64,000 nt of DNA from Maritimibacter sp. DP1N21-5 (GCF_019218295.1 NZ_JAHUZF010000006.1:1302001-1366000), one strand, 5' to 3'; positions 1 through 9,449 are shown, counted from the first letter of the stretch. Notes: generated by a model not told the origin, from the letters alone. Translations and numbers: made by a program.

Positions 1-822
1 AAAGACGAAGCCCACCAGAAGCCCCATGTGAAGGCCCGAGATCGCAAGAAGATGCGCGAGGTTCGAATCGCGTAGCGTCTCTACCGTTGCCGTCCCCATC
101 GCCGCCCGGTCGCCCGTGGTGATCGCGGCGGCGAAAGCCCCCGCCTCGCCTGGGATCGCGGCACGCACCGCCGCGGAAATCCCAGCCCGCAGCCGGGCGA
201 TCGGCAGGTCGCGCTCGGACGGGGCCACCACCATCGCGGGCACGCGCGTATAGCCCACGGCGCCGATCCCGCGAAACCATGCCTGCCGGCGAAAATCGAA
301 CCCGTTGGGCTCCACGGGACCTTCAGGACCTGACAGATGGGCGGTGACGGCGACACGCATCCCGGGTGTTGGGGCGATCCATTGCTGCGCACCATGAAGC
401 GAAACGCGCACCCGTTTCGGCACCCGCTCGGGTCGCAACCGGTCGAGTCGCACTTCGTCGAGGGTGAGCCGCACTGCGTCTGACCCCGAGACATCCACCG
501 CGACGATGCGCCCTTCCACGGGGCCGTAGTAGCGAAAGCCAAGCACCGGTGCGGCGACCCGGTCGGCCCGCCAACCAGCGACGCCCACGCCGCAGAGCAC
601 CGCAGCCACGGCGAGCACGGGCAGTCCGAACCCCGACAGCGACCGCCGCCCGATCCACCGCGCGAGAAGGCCCAGACCGAGGACCGCGAACGCGATGAGC
701 GCCCAGGTCACACGGCCCGGTTCGACGCGCAGCAGGAAATACCCGCCGATCCCGATCCCCAGGAACACCGGCGCGAAAAGCACCAGCCGCCCGCGCAAGC
801 GCTCCAATCGCTCGGAAACCAT
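1..822 (-). CDS. comEC: ComEC/Rec2 family DNA-uptake channel, C-terminally truncated by window edge
   Basis: Inner-membrane channel thought to carry single-stranded DNA into the cytoplasm during natural transformation. Only the first 274 codons are inside the window; the reading frame runs open off the left edge. Visible are N-terminal hydrophobic segments, a DUF4131-like soluble region, and at about residue 263 the LLAISGLHMGL motif typical of the competence (ComEC) membrane domain. The ATG at 822 is preceded by GGGGAGAGG at a suitable distance. It diverges from gltX, so the two share a 104-bp promoter region. In Rhodobacteraceae comEC next to gltX is common, which supports the call. Whether the gene is intact cannot be judged here. 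Confidence 0.88.
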   Translation of the reverse strand, partial: MVSERLERLRGRLVLFAPVFLGIGIGGYFLLRVEPGRVTWALIAFAVLGLGLLARWIGRRSLSGFGLPVLAVAAVLCGVGVAGWRADRVAAPVLGFRYYGPVEGRIVAVDVSGSDAVRLTLDEVRLDRLRPERVPKRVRVSLHGAQQWIAPTPGMRVAVTAHLSGPEGPVEPNGFDFRRQAWFRGIGAVGYTRVPAMVVAPSERDLPIARLRAGISAAVRAAIPGEAGAFAAAITTGDRAAMGTATVETLRDSNLAHLLAISGLHMGLLVGFVF

Positions 823-926
823 CGCGAGACCTCTCCCCGGTGGCTGCACTTGTCCTCTCCCGCCCGGACGTCTAGACCATGCCCGACGCTACCCTCTCCA
901 TGGTTTCCGAAAGGTTAACGCGCCCC

Positions 927-2330
927 ATGTCGCATACCCCCGTCGTCACCCGTTTCGCGCCCTCGCCCACCGGCTATCTTCACATCGGCGGCGCGCGCAC
1001 GGCGCTGTTCAACTGGCTCTACGCGCGCGGGCGCGGCGGCAAGTTCCTGCTCCGGATCGAGGACACCGACCGCGAGCGCTCCACGCCCGAGGCGACGGCG
1101 GCGATCTTCGCGGCGATGGACTGGCTCGGCCTCGATCACGACGGCGAGGCCCTGAGCCAATACGAACAGGCCCCCCGTCACCGCGAGGTGGCCGAGGCCA
1201 TGCTCGCATCCGGCACGGCCTACAAATGCTTCTCGACCCAGGACGAGATCGAGGCTTTCCGTGAAGCCGCCCGCGCCGAGGGCCGCTCGACGCTCTTTCA
1301 GTCGCCCTGGCGCGATGCCGACCCCGCAACACATCCCGACGCGCCCTTCGCGATCCGGGTCAAGGCGCCCCGCGACGGCAAGACCGTGATCCATGACGCC
1401 GTGCAGGGCGACGTGACCTTCGGCAACGACCAGTTGGACGACATGATCGTGCTGCGTTCTGACGGTAACCCCACGTATATGCTCGCCGTCGTCGTGGACG
1501 ATCACGACATGGGCGTGACCCATGTGATCCGGGGCGACGACCACCTCAACAACGCCGCGCGCCAGAAGATGATCTATGACGCGATGGGCTGGGACGTGCC
1601 GGTCTTCGCCCATATCCCCCTCATCCACGGACCCGACGGCAAGAAACTCTCGAAGCGCCACGGCGCGGCCGGGGTAGAGGAATACCGCGCGCTGGGGTAC
1701 CCCGCCTCGGCCATGCGCAACTACCTCGCCCGGCTCGGCTGGTCGCATGGCGATGACGAGGTGTTTACCGACGCGCAGGCGTTGGAATGGTTCGACATCA
1801 CGGGGATCGGCAAGGGCGCGGCGCGGCTCGACTTCAAGAAACTCGACCATGTCTCGGGCCAGCACATCCAGATGACGGACCCCGAGACGCTTATTTCGCA
1901 ACTGCAGGATTATCTTGACGCGACGTCGCAGCCAGCATTGACTGACGCGCAGGTCAAGGCCCTGTTGCCCGCCCTGGAATTCACCCGCACCGGAGCCAAA
2001 ACGCTGCCGCAACTCCTTGAAAAGTCTCATTTCGCGCTGGTGTCTCGACCCCTCGATCTGGACGAGAAGGCAGCCGCGTCGCTTGACGCTGTATCCCGTC
2101 GTATACTGGAAGAATTGACGCCGCAGTTGCAAACTGCTAGCTGGATGCGCGAAGAATTGGAGACTATTCTCAACGCGACGGCAGAAGCCCACGAATTGAA
2201 GTTCGGCAAGCTCGCGGCCCCCCTGCGTGCCGCGCTCGCCGGACGCGCCCAAAGCCCGAGCGTATTCGATATGATGCTGACTCTGGGACGGGAGGAAACC
2301 CTCGCCCGCCTCGCAGACGCCAGCAAGTAA
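927..2330 (+). CDS. gltX: Glutamate--tRNA ligase
   Basis: Cytoplasmic class I aminoacyl-tRNA synthetase that charges tRNA-Glu. The protein has 467 residues, normal for bacterial GluRS. The class I HIGH signature appears as HIGG at residues 19-22 in [14 protein letters not shown], and the KMSKS loop as KLSKR near residue 239. An upstream in-frame ATG at 879 would add 16 residues before the conserved FAPSPTG start, so the ATG at 927 was chosen; ATG 900 is a further alternative. gltA follows after 43 bp on the same strand and may be cotranscribed. Alphaproteobacteria often hold two gltX paralogues; this window cannot tell whether this one also charges tRNA-Gln. Confidence 0.95.
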   Translation: MSHTPVVTRFAPSPTGYLHIGGARTALFNWLYARGRGGKFLLRIEDTDRERSTPEATAAIFAAMDWLGLDHDGEALSQYEQAPRHREVAEAMLASGTAYKCFSTQDEIEAFREAARAEGRSTLFQSPWRDADPATHPDAPFAIRVKAPRDGKTVIHDAVQGDVTFGNDQLDDMIVLRSDGNPTYMLAVVVDDHDMGVTHVIRGDDHLNNAARQKMIYDAMGWDVPVFAHIPLIHGPDGKKLSKRHGAAGVEEYRALGYPASAMRNYLARLGWSHGDDEVFTDAQALEWFDITGIGKGAARLDFKKLDHVSGQHIQMTDPETLISQLQDYLDATSQPALTDAQVKALLPALEFTRTGAKTLPQLLEKSHFALVSRPLDLDEKAAASLDAVSRRILEELTPQLQTASWMREELETILNATAEAHELKFGKLAAPLRAALAGRAQSPSVFDMMLTLGREETLARLADASK

Positions 2331-2373
2331 CCTCCTGCCCTTCGGGCGCAGGCACCAACAGAGGACATGTGGA

Positions 2374-3669
2374 ATGACGAAGCAGACCGGAACGGCCAAG
2401 CTGAGTTTTGGTGACAAGGAACTCGAACTTCCGATGTATTCGCCCAGCGTCGGGCCGGACGTGATCGACATCTCCAAGCTCTATGCACAGGGCGACGTCT
2501 TCACCTTCGATCCGGGCTTTACCTCGACCGCGGCCTGCGACTCGACGATCACCTTCATCGACGGCGAAGAGGGTGTGCTTCTGCACCGGGGCTATCCGAT
2601 CGACCAGCTCGCCTCGAAGTCGCATTTCCTCGAGGTCTGCTTTCTCCTTCTCTATGGTCACCTGCCGACCGGGGCCGAGCTTGAGGACTTCGAGTTCCGA
2701 GTGACCCGCCACACGATGCTCCACGAGCAGATGATCAAGTTCTACTCGGGCTTCCGCCGCGACGCGCATCCCATGGCGATCATGGTGGGCGTGGTCGGCG
2801 CGATGTCCGCCTTCTATCACGACTCGACCGATATCGCGGACCCCTGGCAGCGCGAAGTCGCCTCGATCCGGATGATTGCGAAGATGCCGACCATCGCGGC
2901 GATGGCCTACAAATACACGGTGGGCCAGCCCTTCGTCTATCCGCGCAACGACCTCGATTACGCCTCGAACTTCCTGCACATGTGTTTCTCGGTGCCGGCG
3001 GAAACCTATGAGGTCAACCCGATCCTGTCGCGCGCCATGGACCGGATCTTCACGCTCCACGCCGACCACGAACAGAACGCTTCGACCTCGACCGTGCGTC
3101 TGGCCGGTTCGTCGGGCGCGAACCCCTTCGCCTGCATCGCGGCCGGCATCGCCTGTCTCTGGGGGCCGGCGCATGGCGGCGCGAACCAGGCCTGCCTCGA
3201 AATGCTGAAGGAAATCGGCACCGTCGACCGCATCCCGGAGTATATCGCCCGCGCCAAGGACAAGGACGACCCCTTCCGCCTCATGGGCTTCGGCCACCGC
3301 GTCTACAAGAACTTCGACCCGCGTGCGAAGGTGATGAAGCAGTCGGCGGACGAAGTGCTTGACCTTTTGGGAATCGAGAACAACCCGCTGCTTCAAGTCG
3401 CCAAGGAACTGGAAAAACAGGCGCTCGAAGACCCCTATTTCGCCGAGAAAAAGCTCTTCCCGAACGTAGATTTCTATTCTGGCATCATCCTCGAGGCGAT
3501 GGGCTTCCCGACCGCCATGTTCACCCCGATCTTCGCGCTCGCGCGCACCGTGGGCTGGATTTCCCAGTGGAAAGAAATGCTCGCAGACCCGAAACAGAAG
3601 ATCGGCCGTCCGCGCCAACTCTACGTCGGCGAAACGCAACGCGACTACGTGGACGTGGAAAACCGCTGA
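2374..3669 (+). CDS. gltA: Citrate synthase
   Basis: First enzyme of the TCA cycle, condensing oxaloacetate with acetyl-CoA. The 431-residue length matches the hexameric type of Gram-negative bacteria. The three catalytic residues are visible: His in GPAHGGANQ (about 268), His in GFGHRVYKN (about 308) and Asp in VDFYSG (about 365). The N-terminal domain characteristic of the type II enzyme ([19 protein letters not shown], then [14 protein letters not shown]) is complete. A short A-rich stretch GTGGAATG precedes the ATG. The gene ends 36 bp before a strong rho-independent terminator. Confidence 0.97.
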   Translation: MTKQTGTAKLSFGDKELELPMYSPSVGPDVIDISKLYAQGDVFTFDPGFTSTAACDSTITFIDGEEGVLLHRGYPIDQLASKSHFLEVCFLLLYGHLPTGAELEDFEFRVTRHTMLHEQMIKFYSGFRRDAHPMAIMVGVVGAMSAFYHDSTDIADPWQREVASIRMIAKMPTIAAMAYKYTVGQPFVYPRNDLDYASNFLHMCFSVPAETYEVNPILSRAMDRIFTLHADHEQNASTSTVRLAGSSGANPFACIAAGIACLWGPAHGGANQACLEMLKEIGTVDRIPEYIARAKDKDDPFRLMGFGHRVYKNFDPRAKVMKQSADEVLDLLGIENNPLLQVAKELEKQALEDPYFAEKKLFPNVDFYSGIILEAMGFPTAMFTPIFALARTVGWISQWKEMLADPKQKIGRPRQLYVGETQRDYVDVENR

Positions 3670-3705
3670 TCGCGCGACACCCCGCGCCACCGAGATCTGG
3701 ATCAA

Positions 3706-3734
3706 GGGCCGCCCGCGAGCGGCCCTTTCCTTTT
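3706..3734 (+). terminator. Rho-independent terminator of gltA
   Basis: Perfect 7-bp stem GGGCCGC (3706-3712) / GCGGCCC (3719-3725) with a 6-nt loop, followed by TTTCCTTTT. It ends the gltX-gltA transcript. Confidence 0.85.
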
Positions 3735-4124
3735 GCGCCGCCCCCCGCGAGCCCATTCCCTGCCCGTTTCCCGTCCGCTCCCTCGAATGCCCCCCTTTCG
3801 CCAAAATCTCGCCCGCAGGCGCCGCGCCTGAACCCAAACCCATCGCCCCGCGTCCCCTGCTTCTCTGGTTCATAAATATCCCGGGGGTGTGGGGGCAGAG
3901 CCCCCACTTTAGACTTGGGTGTGGGCGCAGAGCCCCCACTTTAAACTTGGGTATGGGCGCAGAGCCCCCACTTGGCGGGGGTCCGGGGGCGGCAGCCCCC
4001 GGCGGGTCGCGGCACGACGAAGTCGTGACGGGAAACACCCTGCCCCGGCCCGGCAATTCCCGTTCCCCTGTTGGCAATGTCCCGCCCCCCCGCTACAACC
4101 CACTGACCCAACGGTGAGGAACCC
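3735..4124. other. Noncoding region with tandem GC-rich repeats
   Basis: About 390 bp without a credible gene between the gltA terminator and the PpiD-like gene. It holds one member of the composite repeat family (AT-rich box at 3864-3883), three tandem hairpin units (3885-3973) and a further palindrome GGGGGCGGCAGCCCCC near 3985-4000. ORFs here are shadows made of the repeats. The likely promoter of the 4125 gene lies in the last 100 bp but no clear hexamers stand out. Confidence 0.6.
3864..3973 (+). repeat. Composite repeat: AT-rich box plus three tandem 32-bp hairpin units
   Basis: The box tctggttcataaatatcccg (3864-3883) leads directly into three head-to-tail copies of a 32-bp unit: 3885-3916, 3917-3948 and a shortened third at 3949-3973. 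Units 1 and 2 differ at two positions; each contains a palindrome of type GGG(G/C)GCAGAGCCCCC able to form a hairpin. The same box next to G-rich hairpins recurs elsewhere in the window, for example at 23956-23975 on the opposite strand. Confidence 0.8.
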
Positions 4125-5969
4125 ATGTTCTCGAACATTTCGCGCTTTTTCGTCTGGATCATCATGGGCCTCGTGCTCGTGGGACTGGTGGGCTTCGGCT
4201 CGTTCAACTTCGGCGGTTCGGCCAATTCCATCGGCCGCGTCGGCGACACCGATATCGACGCCTCCGCCTATTTCCGCGAACTCAACGCCGAGTTCCGCGC
4301 CTGGGAGGCCCAGACCGGCCAGAACATTACCATGGCGCAGGCCCAGACCATCGGTCTCGACCAGCAGGTCCTGTCCCGCGTGATCACCACCACGGCGCTC
4401 GAGAACGAAACCGCGCGCGTCGGCATTTCCGTGGGCGACCAGAACCTCGCCACCCGCGTGACCGAGATCGAGGCCTTTCAGGGCCCCAACGGCGCCTTCG
4501 ACCGCGAGACCTACAACTTCGTGCTCGACCAGTCCGGCCTCACCGCCCGCGAGTTCGAGGAAACCATGCGCGCCGAGGTGGCCCGCACGATCCTCGCTGG
4601 TGCCGTGACGCAAGGCGTCACCATGCCCGAGGTCTATACCAACACGCTCTACGCGTATGCCCGCGAGACCCGCGATTTCACCTGGGCCGAAGTGACCGCC
4701 ACCGCGCTTGAAACGCCCGTGCCAGCCCCCTCGGACGAAGAGGTGCAGGCCTGGTATGACGCGAACCCCGAAGCTTACACCCAGCCCGAAACCCGCCAGA
4801 TCACCTATGCCTGGATGCGTCCCGAGGACGTGGTTGCCCAGATTCCGGTCTCGGACGAGGACCTCCGACAGCAGTATGAGGCGCGGCTCGAGGAATTCGT
4901 GATTCCGGAACGCCGCCTCGTCGAGCGCCTCGTCTTTGCCGATGAAGGCGCCGCCCAATCCGCCGCTGACCGGATCGCCGCGGGCGAGACGAACTTCGAC
5001 GACGAAGTGGAAGCCCGTGGACTGTCGCTGGGCGACGCCGACCTTGGCGATGTGACCCGAGGCGCACTCGGCGCCGCCGGAGAGCCCATCTTCGCGCTCG
5101 AGGAACCCGGCGTTGTCGGCCCCATCGACACCGACCTCGGCCCGGCGCTCTTTCGGATGAACGCTATCCTCGCGGCGTCGGAGACCACCTTCGAGGAGGC
5201 CCGGGAGGGGCTTCTCACCGACTACACCGCCGATGCTGCCCGTCGCCTCGTGCAGGCCAAGGCGCGCGAGCTCGACGAACAACTCGCCTCCGGCGCGACG
5301 CTCGAGGAACTGGCCGAAGCCGAAGAGGGACTCACCGTCGGCAAGATCGCCTGGTACGAGGGCATGGAAGACGGCATCGCCGCCTACGACGGCTTCCGGA
5401 GCGCCGCCGCCGATGTCACCCAGACCGACTTCCCCGAGGTTTTCGAACTCTCCGATGGCTCGGTCGCCGCAATCCGTCTCGACGAAATCCGGGCCCCGGA
5501 ACTCCGGCCGCTCGATGACGTGCGCGACGAGGTCGTCGCCGACTGGCGTGCCGATGCCACGGCAAGCGCCCTTACTGCCCGCGCGCAGGAGCTGATCGCG
5601 CTCTTCGCCGAAGGCAACGAAACGCCCGCCACTCAAGGACTCGCCGAAGTGGTGGAAGAGGACATGGCGCGCACCGCCTTCGTCGCAGGGACACCCCCGT
5701 CCCTTCTCGAAGAGATCTTCGCGATGGAGGTCGGCGAGTGGCGCGTCATTTCCGGTGACGGGATCACCGTCATGGCCCGGCTCGACGCGATCGCCGAGCC
5801 CGACCAGTCCTCTGAAGAGGCCCGGCAGATCAAGTCGACCTTCTCGGCGCGGATGGGCCAGACCCTCGCGCTCGACCTGCAGGATGCCTTCGCCACCGCC
5901 ATCGAGGAGCAGACCGGCGTCACCCTCGATCAGGCGGTGATCAACGCCGTCCACGCGAACTTCCCGTAA
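4125..5969 (+). CDS. PpiD/SurA-type periplasmic peptidylprolyl isomerase, membrane anchored
   Basis: Likely inner-membrane-anchored chaperone and prolyl isomerase that helps newly exported proteins fold. The 614-residue protein starts with a short cytoplasmic piece and a single signal-anchor helix (about residues 8-30, FFVWIIMGLVLVGLVGFGSF). A SurA-like N-terminal chaperone domain follows (about 35-160), then a parvulin-like middle region beginning near residue 220 and a long C-terminal region. This is the architecture of PpiD. The parvulin part is divergent, so catalytic activity is uncertain and a pure chaperone role is possible. trpE follows 25 bp downstream and is probably cotranscribed; this pairing is common in Rhodobacterales. 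Confidence 0.85.
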   Translation: MFSNISRFFVWIIMGLVLVGLVGFGSFNFGGSANSIGRVGDTDIDASAYFRELNAEFRAWEAQTGQNITMAQAQTIGLDQQVLSRVITTTALENETARVGISVGDQNLATRVTEIEAFQGPNGAFDRETYNFVLDQSGLTAREFEETMRAEVARTILAGAVTQGVTMPEVYTNTLYAYARETRDFTWAEVTATALETPVPAPSDEEVQAWYDANPEAYTQPETRQITYAWMRPEDVVAQIPVSDEDLRQQYEARLEEFVIPERRLVERLVFADEGAAQSAADRIAAGETNFDDEVEARGLSLGDADLGDVTRGALGAAGEPIFALEEPGVVGPIDTDLGPALFRMNAILAASETTFEEAREGLLTDYTADAARRLVQAKARELDEQLASGATLEELAEAEEGLTVGKIAWYEGMEDGIAAYDGFRSAAADVTQTDFPEVFELSDGSVAAIRLDEIRAPELRPLDDVRDEVVADWRADATASALTARAQELIALFAEGNETPATQGLAEVVEEDMARTAFVAGTPPSLLEEIFAMEVGEWRVISGDGITVMARLDAIAEPDQSSEEARQIKSTFSARMGQTLALDLQDAFATAIEEQTGVTLDQAVINAVHANFP

Positions 5970-5994
5970 GAGCCAGACAAGAACAGATCCGACC

Positions 5995-7503
5995 ATGCGC
6001 CTCACGCCCACTTTCGAAGACTTTGAACGCGGCTGGAGCGAAGGCCGCAACATGGTCGTCTACACAAGGCTCGCCGCCGACCTCGACACCCCGGTGTCGC
6101 TCATGTTGAAGCTGACCGAGGCGCGCAAGGACAGCTTCATGCTCGAAAGCGTCACGGGCGGCGAGGTCCGGGGCCGCTATTCCATCATCGGCATGAAGCC
6201 CGATCTGATCTGGGAATGCCGGGGCACGCAGTCGCGCACCAACCGGCAGGCCCGGTTCGACGCGGACGCCTTCACCGACGACACCACTGACCCGCTGACC
6301 GCCTTTCGTGCCATCCTCGCCGAAAGCGAGATCGACTTGCCAGAAGGTCTGCCGGCCGCCTCTGCCGGACTTTTCGGCTATCTCGGCTACGACATGATCC
6401 GGCTGGTCGAACGGCTACCCAATGTGAACCCCGACCCTATCGGCAATCCCGACGCGCTCATGATGCGTCCCTCGGTGGTCGCCGTTCTGGATGGAGTGAA
6501 GGGCGAGGTCGCGCTCGTCGCGCCATCGTTCCAATCCTCGGGCCTCACCGCCCGCGCCGCCTATGCCCAGGCCGCCGAGCGCGTTCAGGACGCCCTGCGC
6601 GACCTCGAACGCCGGCCCGCCACGACCCATGATCTGGGCGAGGCCACCGAGATCGGCGAGGCGGTATCGAACTTCACCCATGACGAATATCTTGCCGCTG
6701 TCGAGAAGGCGAAGGACTACATCCGCGCAGGCGACATCTTTCAGGTCGTGCCGGCGCAACGCTGGACGCAGGATTTCCCCCTGCCGCCCTTCGCCCTCTA
6801 CCGGAGCCTGCGGCGCACGAACCCCTCGCCCTTCATGTTCTATTTCAATTTCGGGGAGTTCCAGGTCATCGGCGCCTCGCCCGAAATCCTCGTGCGCGTT
6901 TTCGGCCGCGAGGTGACCATCCGCCCCATCGCCGGCACCCGCCCGCGTGGCGCGACGCCTGCCGAGGACAAGGCGCTGGAAGAAGACCTGCTCGCCGACA
7001 AGAAGGAATTGGCCGAACACCTCATGCTGCTCGATCTCGGGCGCAACGACGTGGGCCGGGTGGCCAGGATCGGCACCGTGCGCCCGACCGAGGAATTCAT
7101 CGTCGAACGCTACAGCCACGTCATGCACATCGTCTCGAATGTGGTGGGCGAACTCAGCGATGACCACGACGCGCTGTCGGCCTTCCTCGCCGGGATGCCC
7201 GCGGGCACCGTCTCCGGCGCACCGAAAGTCCGCGCGATGGAGATCATCGACGAGCTGGAGCCGGAAAAGCGCGGCGTCTATGGCGGCGGCGTCGGTTATT
7301 TCTCGGCAATGGGCGACATGGATATGTGTATCGCGCTACGCACCGCCGTGGTGAAGGACGGCAAGCTCTATATCCAGTCCGGCGGCGGCGTGGTCTATGA
7401 CTCCGACCCCGAGGCCGAGTTCATGGAGACCGTGAACAAGTCCAAGGCGATCCGCCGCGCTGCCGAGGACGCGGGCCTCTTTACCCGCATGGGCAACGCC
7501 TGA
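5995..7503 (+). CDS. trpE: Anthranilate synthase component I
   Basis: Large subunit of anthranilate synthase, converting chorismate and ammonia to anthranilate, the first committed step of tryptophan synthesis. The 502-residue length fits stand-alone TrpE. The N-terminal regulatory domain carries the LMLKLTEARKDSFMLESV stretch that forms part of the tryptophan feedback site, and the catalytic domain has IAGTRPRG, ERYSHVMHIVSNVVG and the GGGVGYFS-type segment. The start at 5995 gives TPTFEDFERGW, typical for the family. The glutaminase subunit gene trpG does not follow; the next gene lies on the other strand. Expression is probably driven from upstream of the PpiD-like gene. Confidence 0.96.
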   Translation: MRLTPTFEDFERGWSEGRNMVVYTRLAADLDTPVSLMLKLTEARKDSFMLESVTGGEVRGRYSIIGMKPDLIWECRGTQSRTNRQARFDADAFTDDTTDPLTAFRAILAESEIDLPEGLPAASAGLFGYLGYDMIRLVERLPNVNPDPIGNPDALMMRPSVVAVLDGVKGEVALVAPSFQSSGLTARAAYAQAAERVQDALRDLERRPATTHDLGEATEIGEAVSNFTHDEYLAAVEKAKDYIRAGDIFQVVPAQRWTQDFPLPPFALYRSLRRTNPSPFMFYFNFGEFQVIGASPEILVRVFGREVTIRPIAGTRPRGATPAEDKALEEDLLADKKELAEHLMLLDLGRNDVGRVARIGTVRPTEEFIVERYSHVMHIVSNVVGELSDDHDALSAFLAGMPAGTVSGAPKVRAMEIIDELEPEKRGVYGGGVGYFSAMGDMDMCIALRTAVVKDGKLYIQSGGGVVYDSDPEAEFMETVNKSKAIRRAAEDAGLFTRMGNA

Positions 7504-7527
7504 TACTTCGGGGCGCGCGCCCTTGCA

Positions 7528-7547
7528 TCGGTCCTCGAATACTCAGA
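7528..7547 (+). repeat. AT-box of the composite intergenic repeat family (weak copy)
   Basis: The sequence tcggtcctcgaatactcaga, 24 bp after the trpE stop, resembles the boxes at 48389 and 50547 (shared pattern TCG-TT/CC-AATACTCA). A G/C-rich hairpin region (gcgagggggcaccccccctcgc) follows near 7600. The match is looser than for the other members. Confidence 0.4.
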
Positions 7548-7663
7548 CGCCGCCCCCGCGCACCTCTCACCCCGTCAGCCTAGAGCAAGCTGGGGAGCGC
7601 GAGGGGGCACCCCCCCTCGCCCAGTCGCAGGTCGCGACAGCGACAGACGAAACCCGAAACCGG

Positions 7664-8509
7664 CTAGTCGACCGGCACCACGGTCAGCTTGCCCGCCTGC
7701 ATGAGCGGCACGAGCAGCATCCCGTCCTTCACGCCGATGTCGGCGGCCCCCGCTTCGGTCGTGGCCAGCACCTCCTGCGCGCCCTCCACCAGCGCCACGA
7801 GCTCGCCTGTGGGATTGTCGGACCAGATGATCTTGTTGCCGACCACCACGACGCCGTCGATCGCCCCGGTCTCCTCGCCGCCGGGCACGATGGCCGGCGC
7901 ACCGCCGTCGTAGCCCACCTTGAAGAGCGCGCCCCTGCCGGACACGCCGTTCTCCATCGAGAAACTCTCGCCCATGGACCCCACGATCAGCCCGTCCTCC
8001 GCTGCCCAGATCCCGTTTGGCAAGGACAGGCTGCCAGCCGGGACAAAGACCTCCGCGGTCCCCTCCATCACACGGTAGACCCCGCCCCCCATCATGTCGG
8101 TGACATAGACCGACCCGTCGGGACCGATGGCCACATCGTTGGGAAACATCGCCCCCTCGAGGGCCACGGTCGCCTCGACCGTGCCCGAGGCCACGTTGAT
8201 CACATGAAGCCCCGTGGCGTCCGCGACATAGAGCTTGCCATTGGCCGATGCCATCCCTTTGGGGTCCATCAGCCCGGTTACCCAATCCGCCTCGATCATC
8301 TCACCTTCGGGCGACACCAGCGACAGCCCCCCGTCCATCCCCCCGTCGGGTCCGAAGACACCGATGTTGGACACGACGATCTGCCCGCTCCCGGCCTCCC
8401 AATAGGCCGATTCCGGCGTCCGGAACCCCTCGAGCGTCCAGCCGCCGTGGCTTTCGGCCAAAAGCGGCGTTGCCGCACAGACGGCACCTGCGATCAGAAA
8501 TCCTCTCAT
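7664..8509 (-). CDS. Periplasmic SMP-30/gluconolactonase-like beta-propeller protein
   Basis: Predicted secreted beta-propeller protein of 281 residues with a Sec signal peptide (MRGFLIAGAVCAATPLLAES; cleavage probably after ALA/LLA near residue 18). Repeated blades end in motifs such as GPDGSVYVTD, NGKLYVADATG, PNGIWAAEDGLIV and GNKIIWSDNP, as seen in NHL or SMP-30/gluconolactonase families. The start at 8509 gives the signal peptide; an upstream TTG in the same frame gives no signal peptide and was rejected. It stands alone on the minus strand, convergent with trpE. The substrate is unknown; a binding or lactonase role is only a guess. Confidence 0.7.
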   Translation of the reverse strand: MRGFLIAGAVCAATPLLAESHGGWTLEGFRTPESAYWEAGSGQIVVSNIGVFGPDGGMDGGLSLVSPEGEMIEADWVTGLMDPKGMASANGKLYVADATGLHVINVASGTVEATVALEGAMFPNDVAIGPDGSVYVTDMMGGGVYRVMEGTAEVFVPAGSLSLPNGIWAAEDGLIVGSMGESFSMENGVSGRGALFKVGYDGGAPAIVPGGEETGAIDGVVVVGNKIIWSDNPTGELVALVEGAQEVLATTEAGAADIGVKDGMLLVPLMQAGKLTVVPVD

Positions 8510-8651
8510 GACATCCTCCCTGATGATGCCATGACTCTCGCGCCGGGGCCCCCCGCAGGCCAATCAATACGCGACATAGGCGGCGACGGCCCGCCGAGCA
8601 CCCGCCTTGGGCAATGCAACAGCACCCAAAGGTGCCCGGTTCCCCTTCACC

Positions 8652-8762
8652 GCTTCATAAGTACCCTGGAGGGGGTCGCCAGTGTCGCGCCGTTCGTCCG
8701 AGAGGCAACGGCGACGGGGAGGCAAAGCCTCCCCCAATCGGTCGTCCCGGACGTAGTCCGGG
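8652..8762 (+). repeat. Composite intergenic repeat: AT-box plus two hairpins
   Basis: The box cgcttcataagtaccctgga (about 8652-8671) resembles the boxes at 3864 and 23956. It is followed by hairpin GGGGAGGC/GCCTCCCC (8716-8723, 8727-8734) and hairpin CCCGGAC/GTCCGGG (8746-8752, 8756-8762). It fills the gap between the SMP-30-like gene and ccmG. No gene was seen in the 260 bp around it. Confidence 0.6.
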
Positions 8763-8769
8763 GCGAAGC

Positions 8770-9297
8770 CTATTCCGCCGCCTCGGCCATCGCCGGGCGA
8801 ATGATCTTGTCGAGTATCTCTTCCGTGATCGGCCCGGCGAAGCGTTTCACCACAACACCGTCGCCGTCGATCACGAATGTCTCGGGCACCCCGTAAAGGC
8901 CCCAGTCGAGCCCGGTGCGGCCCGAATCGTCCTGCACGAGCGCTGTGAAGGGATCGCCCAGCTCGTTCAGGAACTTCGCCGCGTTCTCCGTCGTGTCCTT
9001 ATAGTTCACGCCATAGATCGGCACGCCGGCCTCGGCCATCGCGACGAGCTGCGGATGTTCGACCCGGCAAGGCGCGCACCAGGAGGCCCAGAAATTGACC
9101 AGCTTCACCTTGCCGTCAGCCAGCGTCGCGGCGTCGAAGCCCTCCGCATTCGGAAAGGCGCTCACGGTCAGCGCCGGGGCGACCCCGCCTTCGCGGGTGG
9201 ACGGGAGCGCATCGCCCCCCTCCCTGTTCATGCCAAAGAAAAACAGCGCCGCGAGGCCCGCAAAGACCAGCGGCGGCAGGATCATCATGGGCTTCAT
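8770..9297 (-). CDS. ccmG: CcmG/DsbE thiol:disulfide oxidoreductase for cytochrome c maturation
   Basis: Membrane-anchored periplasmic thioredoxin that keeps apocytochrome c cysteines (or CcmH) reduced for heme attachment. The 175-residue protein has one N-terminal anchor (ILPPLVFAGLAALFFFGM), then a thioredoxin fold with active site WASWCAPCR near residue 73 and the cis-Pro loop GVPETFVID. The start at 9297 overlaps the ccmD stop as ATGA, so translation is coupled. An in-frame extension upstream would overlap ccmD fully and was rejected. It is the last gene of the ccmABCDG operon. Confidence 0.93.
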   Translation of the reverse strand: MKPMMILPPLVFAGLAALFFFGMNREGGDALPSTREGGVAPALTVSAFPNAEGFDAATLADGKVKLVNFWASWCAPCRVEHPQLVAMAEAGVPIYGVNYKDTTENAAKFLNELGDPFTALVQDDSGRTGLDWGLYGVPETFVIDGDGVVVKRFAGPITEEILDKIIRPAMAEAAE

Positions 9298-9449
9298 GAC
9301 GTCGACGTTCTCCGTGCTTCGGCTGCCGCCAGCGCCGCCTTGGCGCGTTTCGACTGCCACCATGTCAGCGCGATGACTGCGGCCATCAGCCCCAGCGTCG
9401 CGACCCAGGACCAGATCACCGGCCCCGCGTATTTTCCCAGATCAAGCAT
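9294..9449 (-). CDS. ccmD: Heme exporter protein CcmD
   Basis: Small single-pass inner-membrane protein of 51 residues that helps release holo-CcmE from the CcmABC complex. The sequence starts MLDLGKYAGPVIWSWVATLG, with one transmembrane helix (about 8-28) and a basic, alanine-rich cytoplasmic tail, as is usual for CcmD. Its start overlaps the end of ccmC by 8 bp and its stop overlaps the ccmG start by 4 bp. An upstream in-frame ATG at 9479 would lie deeper inside ccmC and lacks the family start. Confidence 0.88.
   Translation of the reverse strand: MLDLGKYAGPVIWSWVATLGLMAAVIALTWWQSKRAKAALAAAEARRTSTS

Noticed and set aside
54..72. GGTTCGAATCG resembling a tRNA T-loop
   Set aside because: It lies inside comEC (near the LLAISGLHMG segment) and no cloverleaf stems surround it. 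No tRNA gene was found anywhere in the window.
915..2477. 520-codon minus-strand ORF opposite gltX
   Set aside because: It is the antisense frame of gltX, a usual effect of GC-rich third positions. It has no recognisable motif, while gltX shows all synthetase signatures.
3885..3973. Possible CRISPR array in the tandem repeats
   Set aside because: The three units are directly adjacent with no unique spacers and each unit is itself a hairpin; there are no cas genes.
2170..6053. Two long minus-strand ORFs across gltA, the repeats and the PpiD-like gene
   Set aside because: They run through the gltA terminator and tandem repeats, contain no family motif and mirror coding bias of the plus-strand genes.
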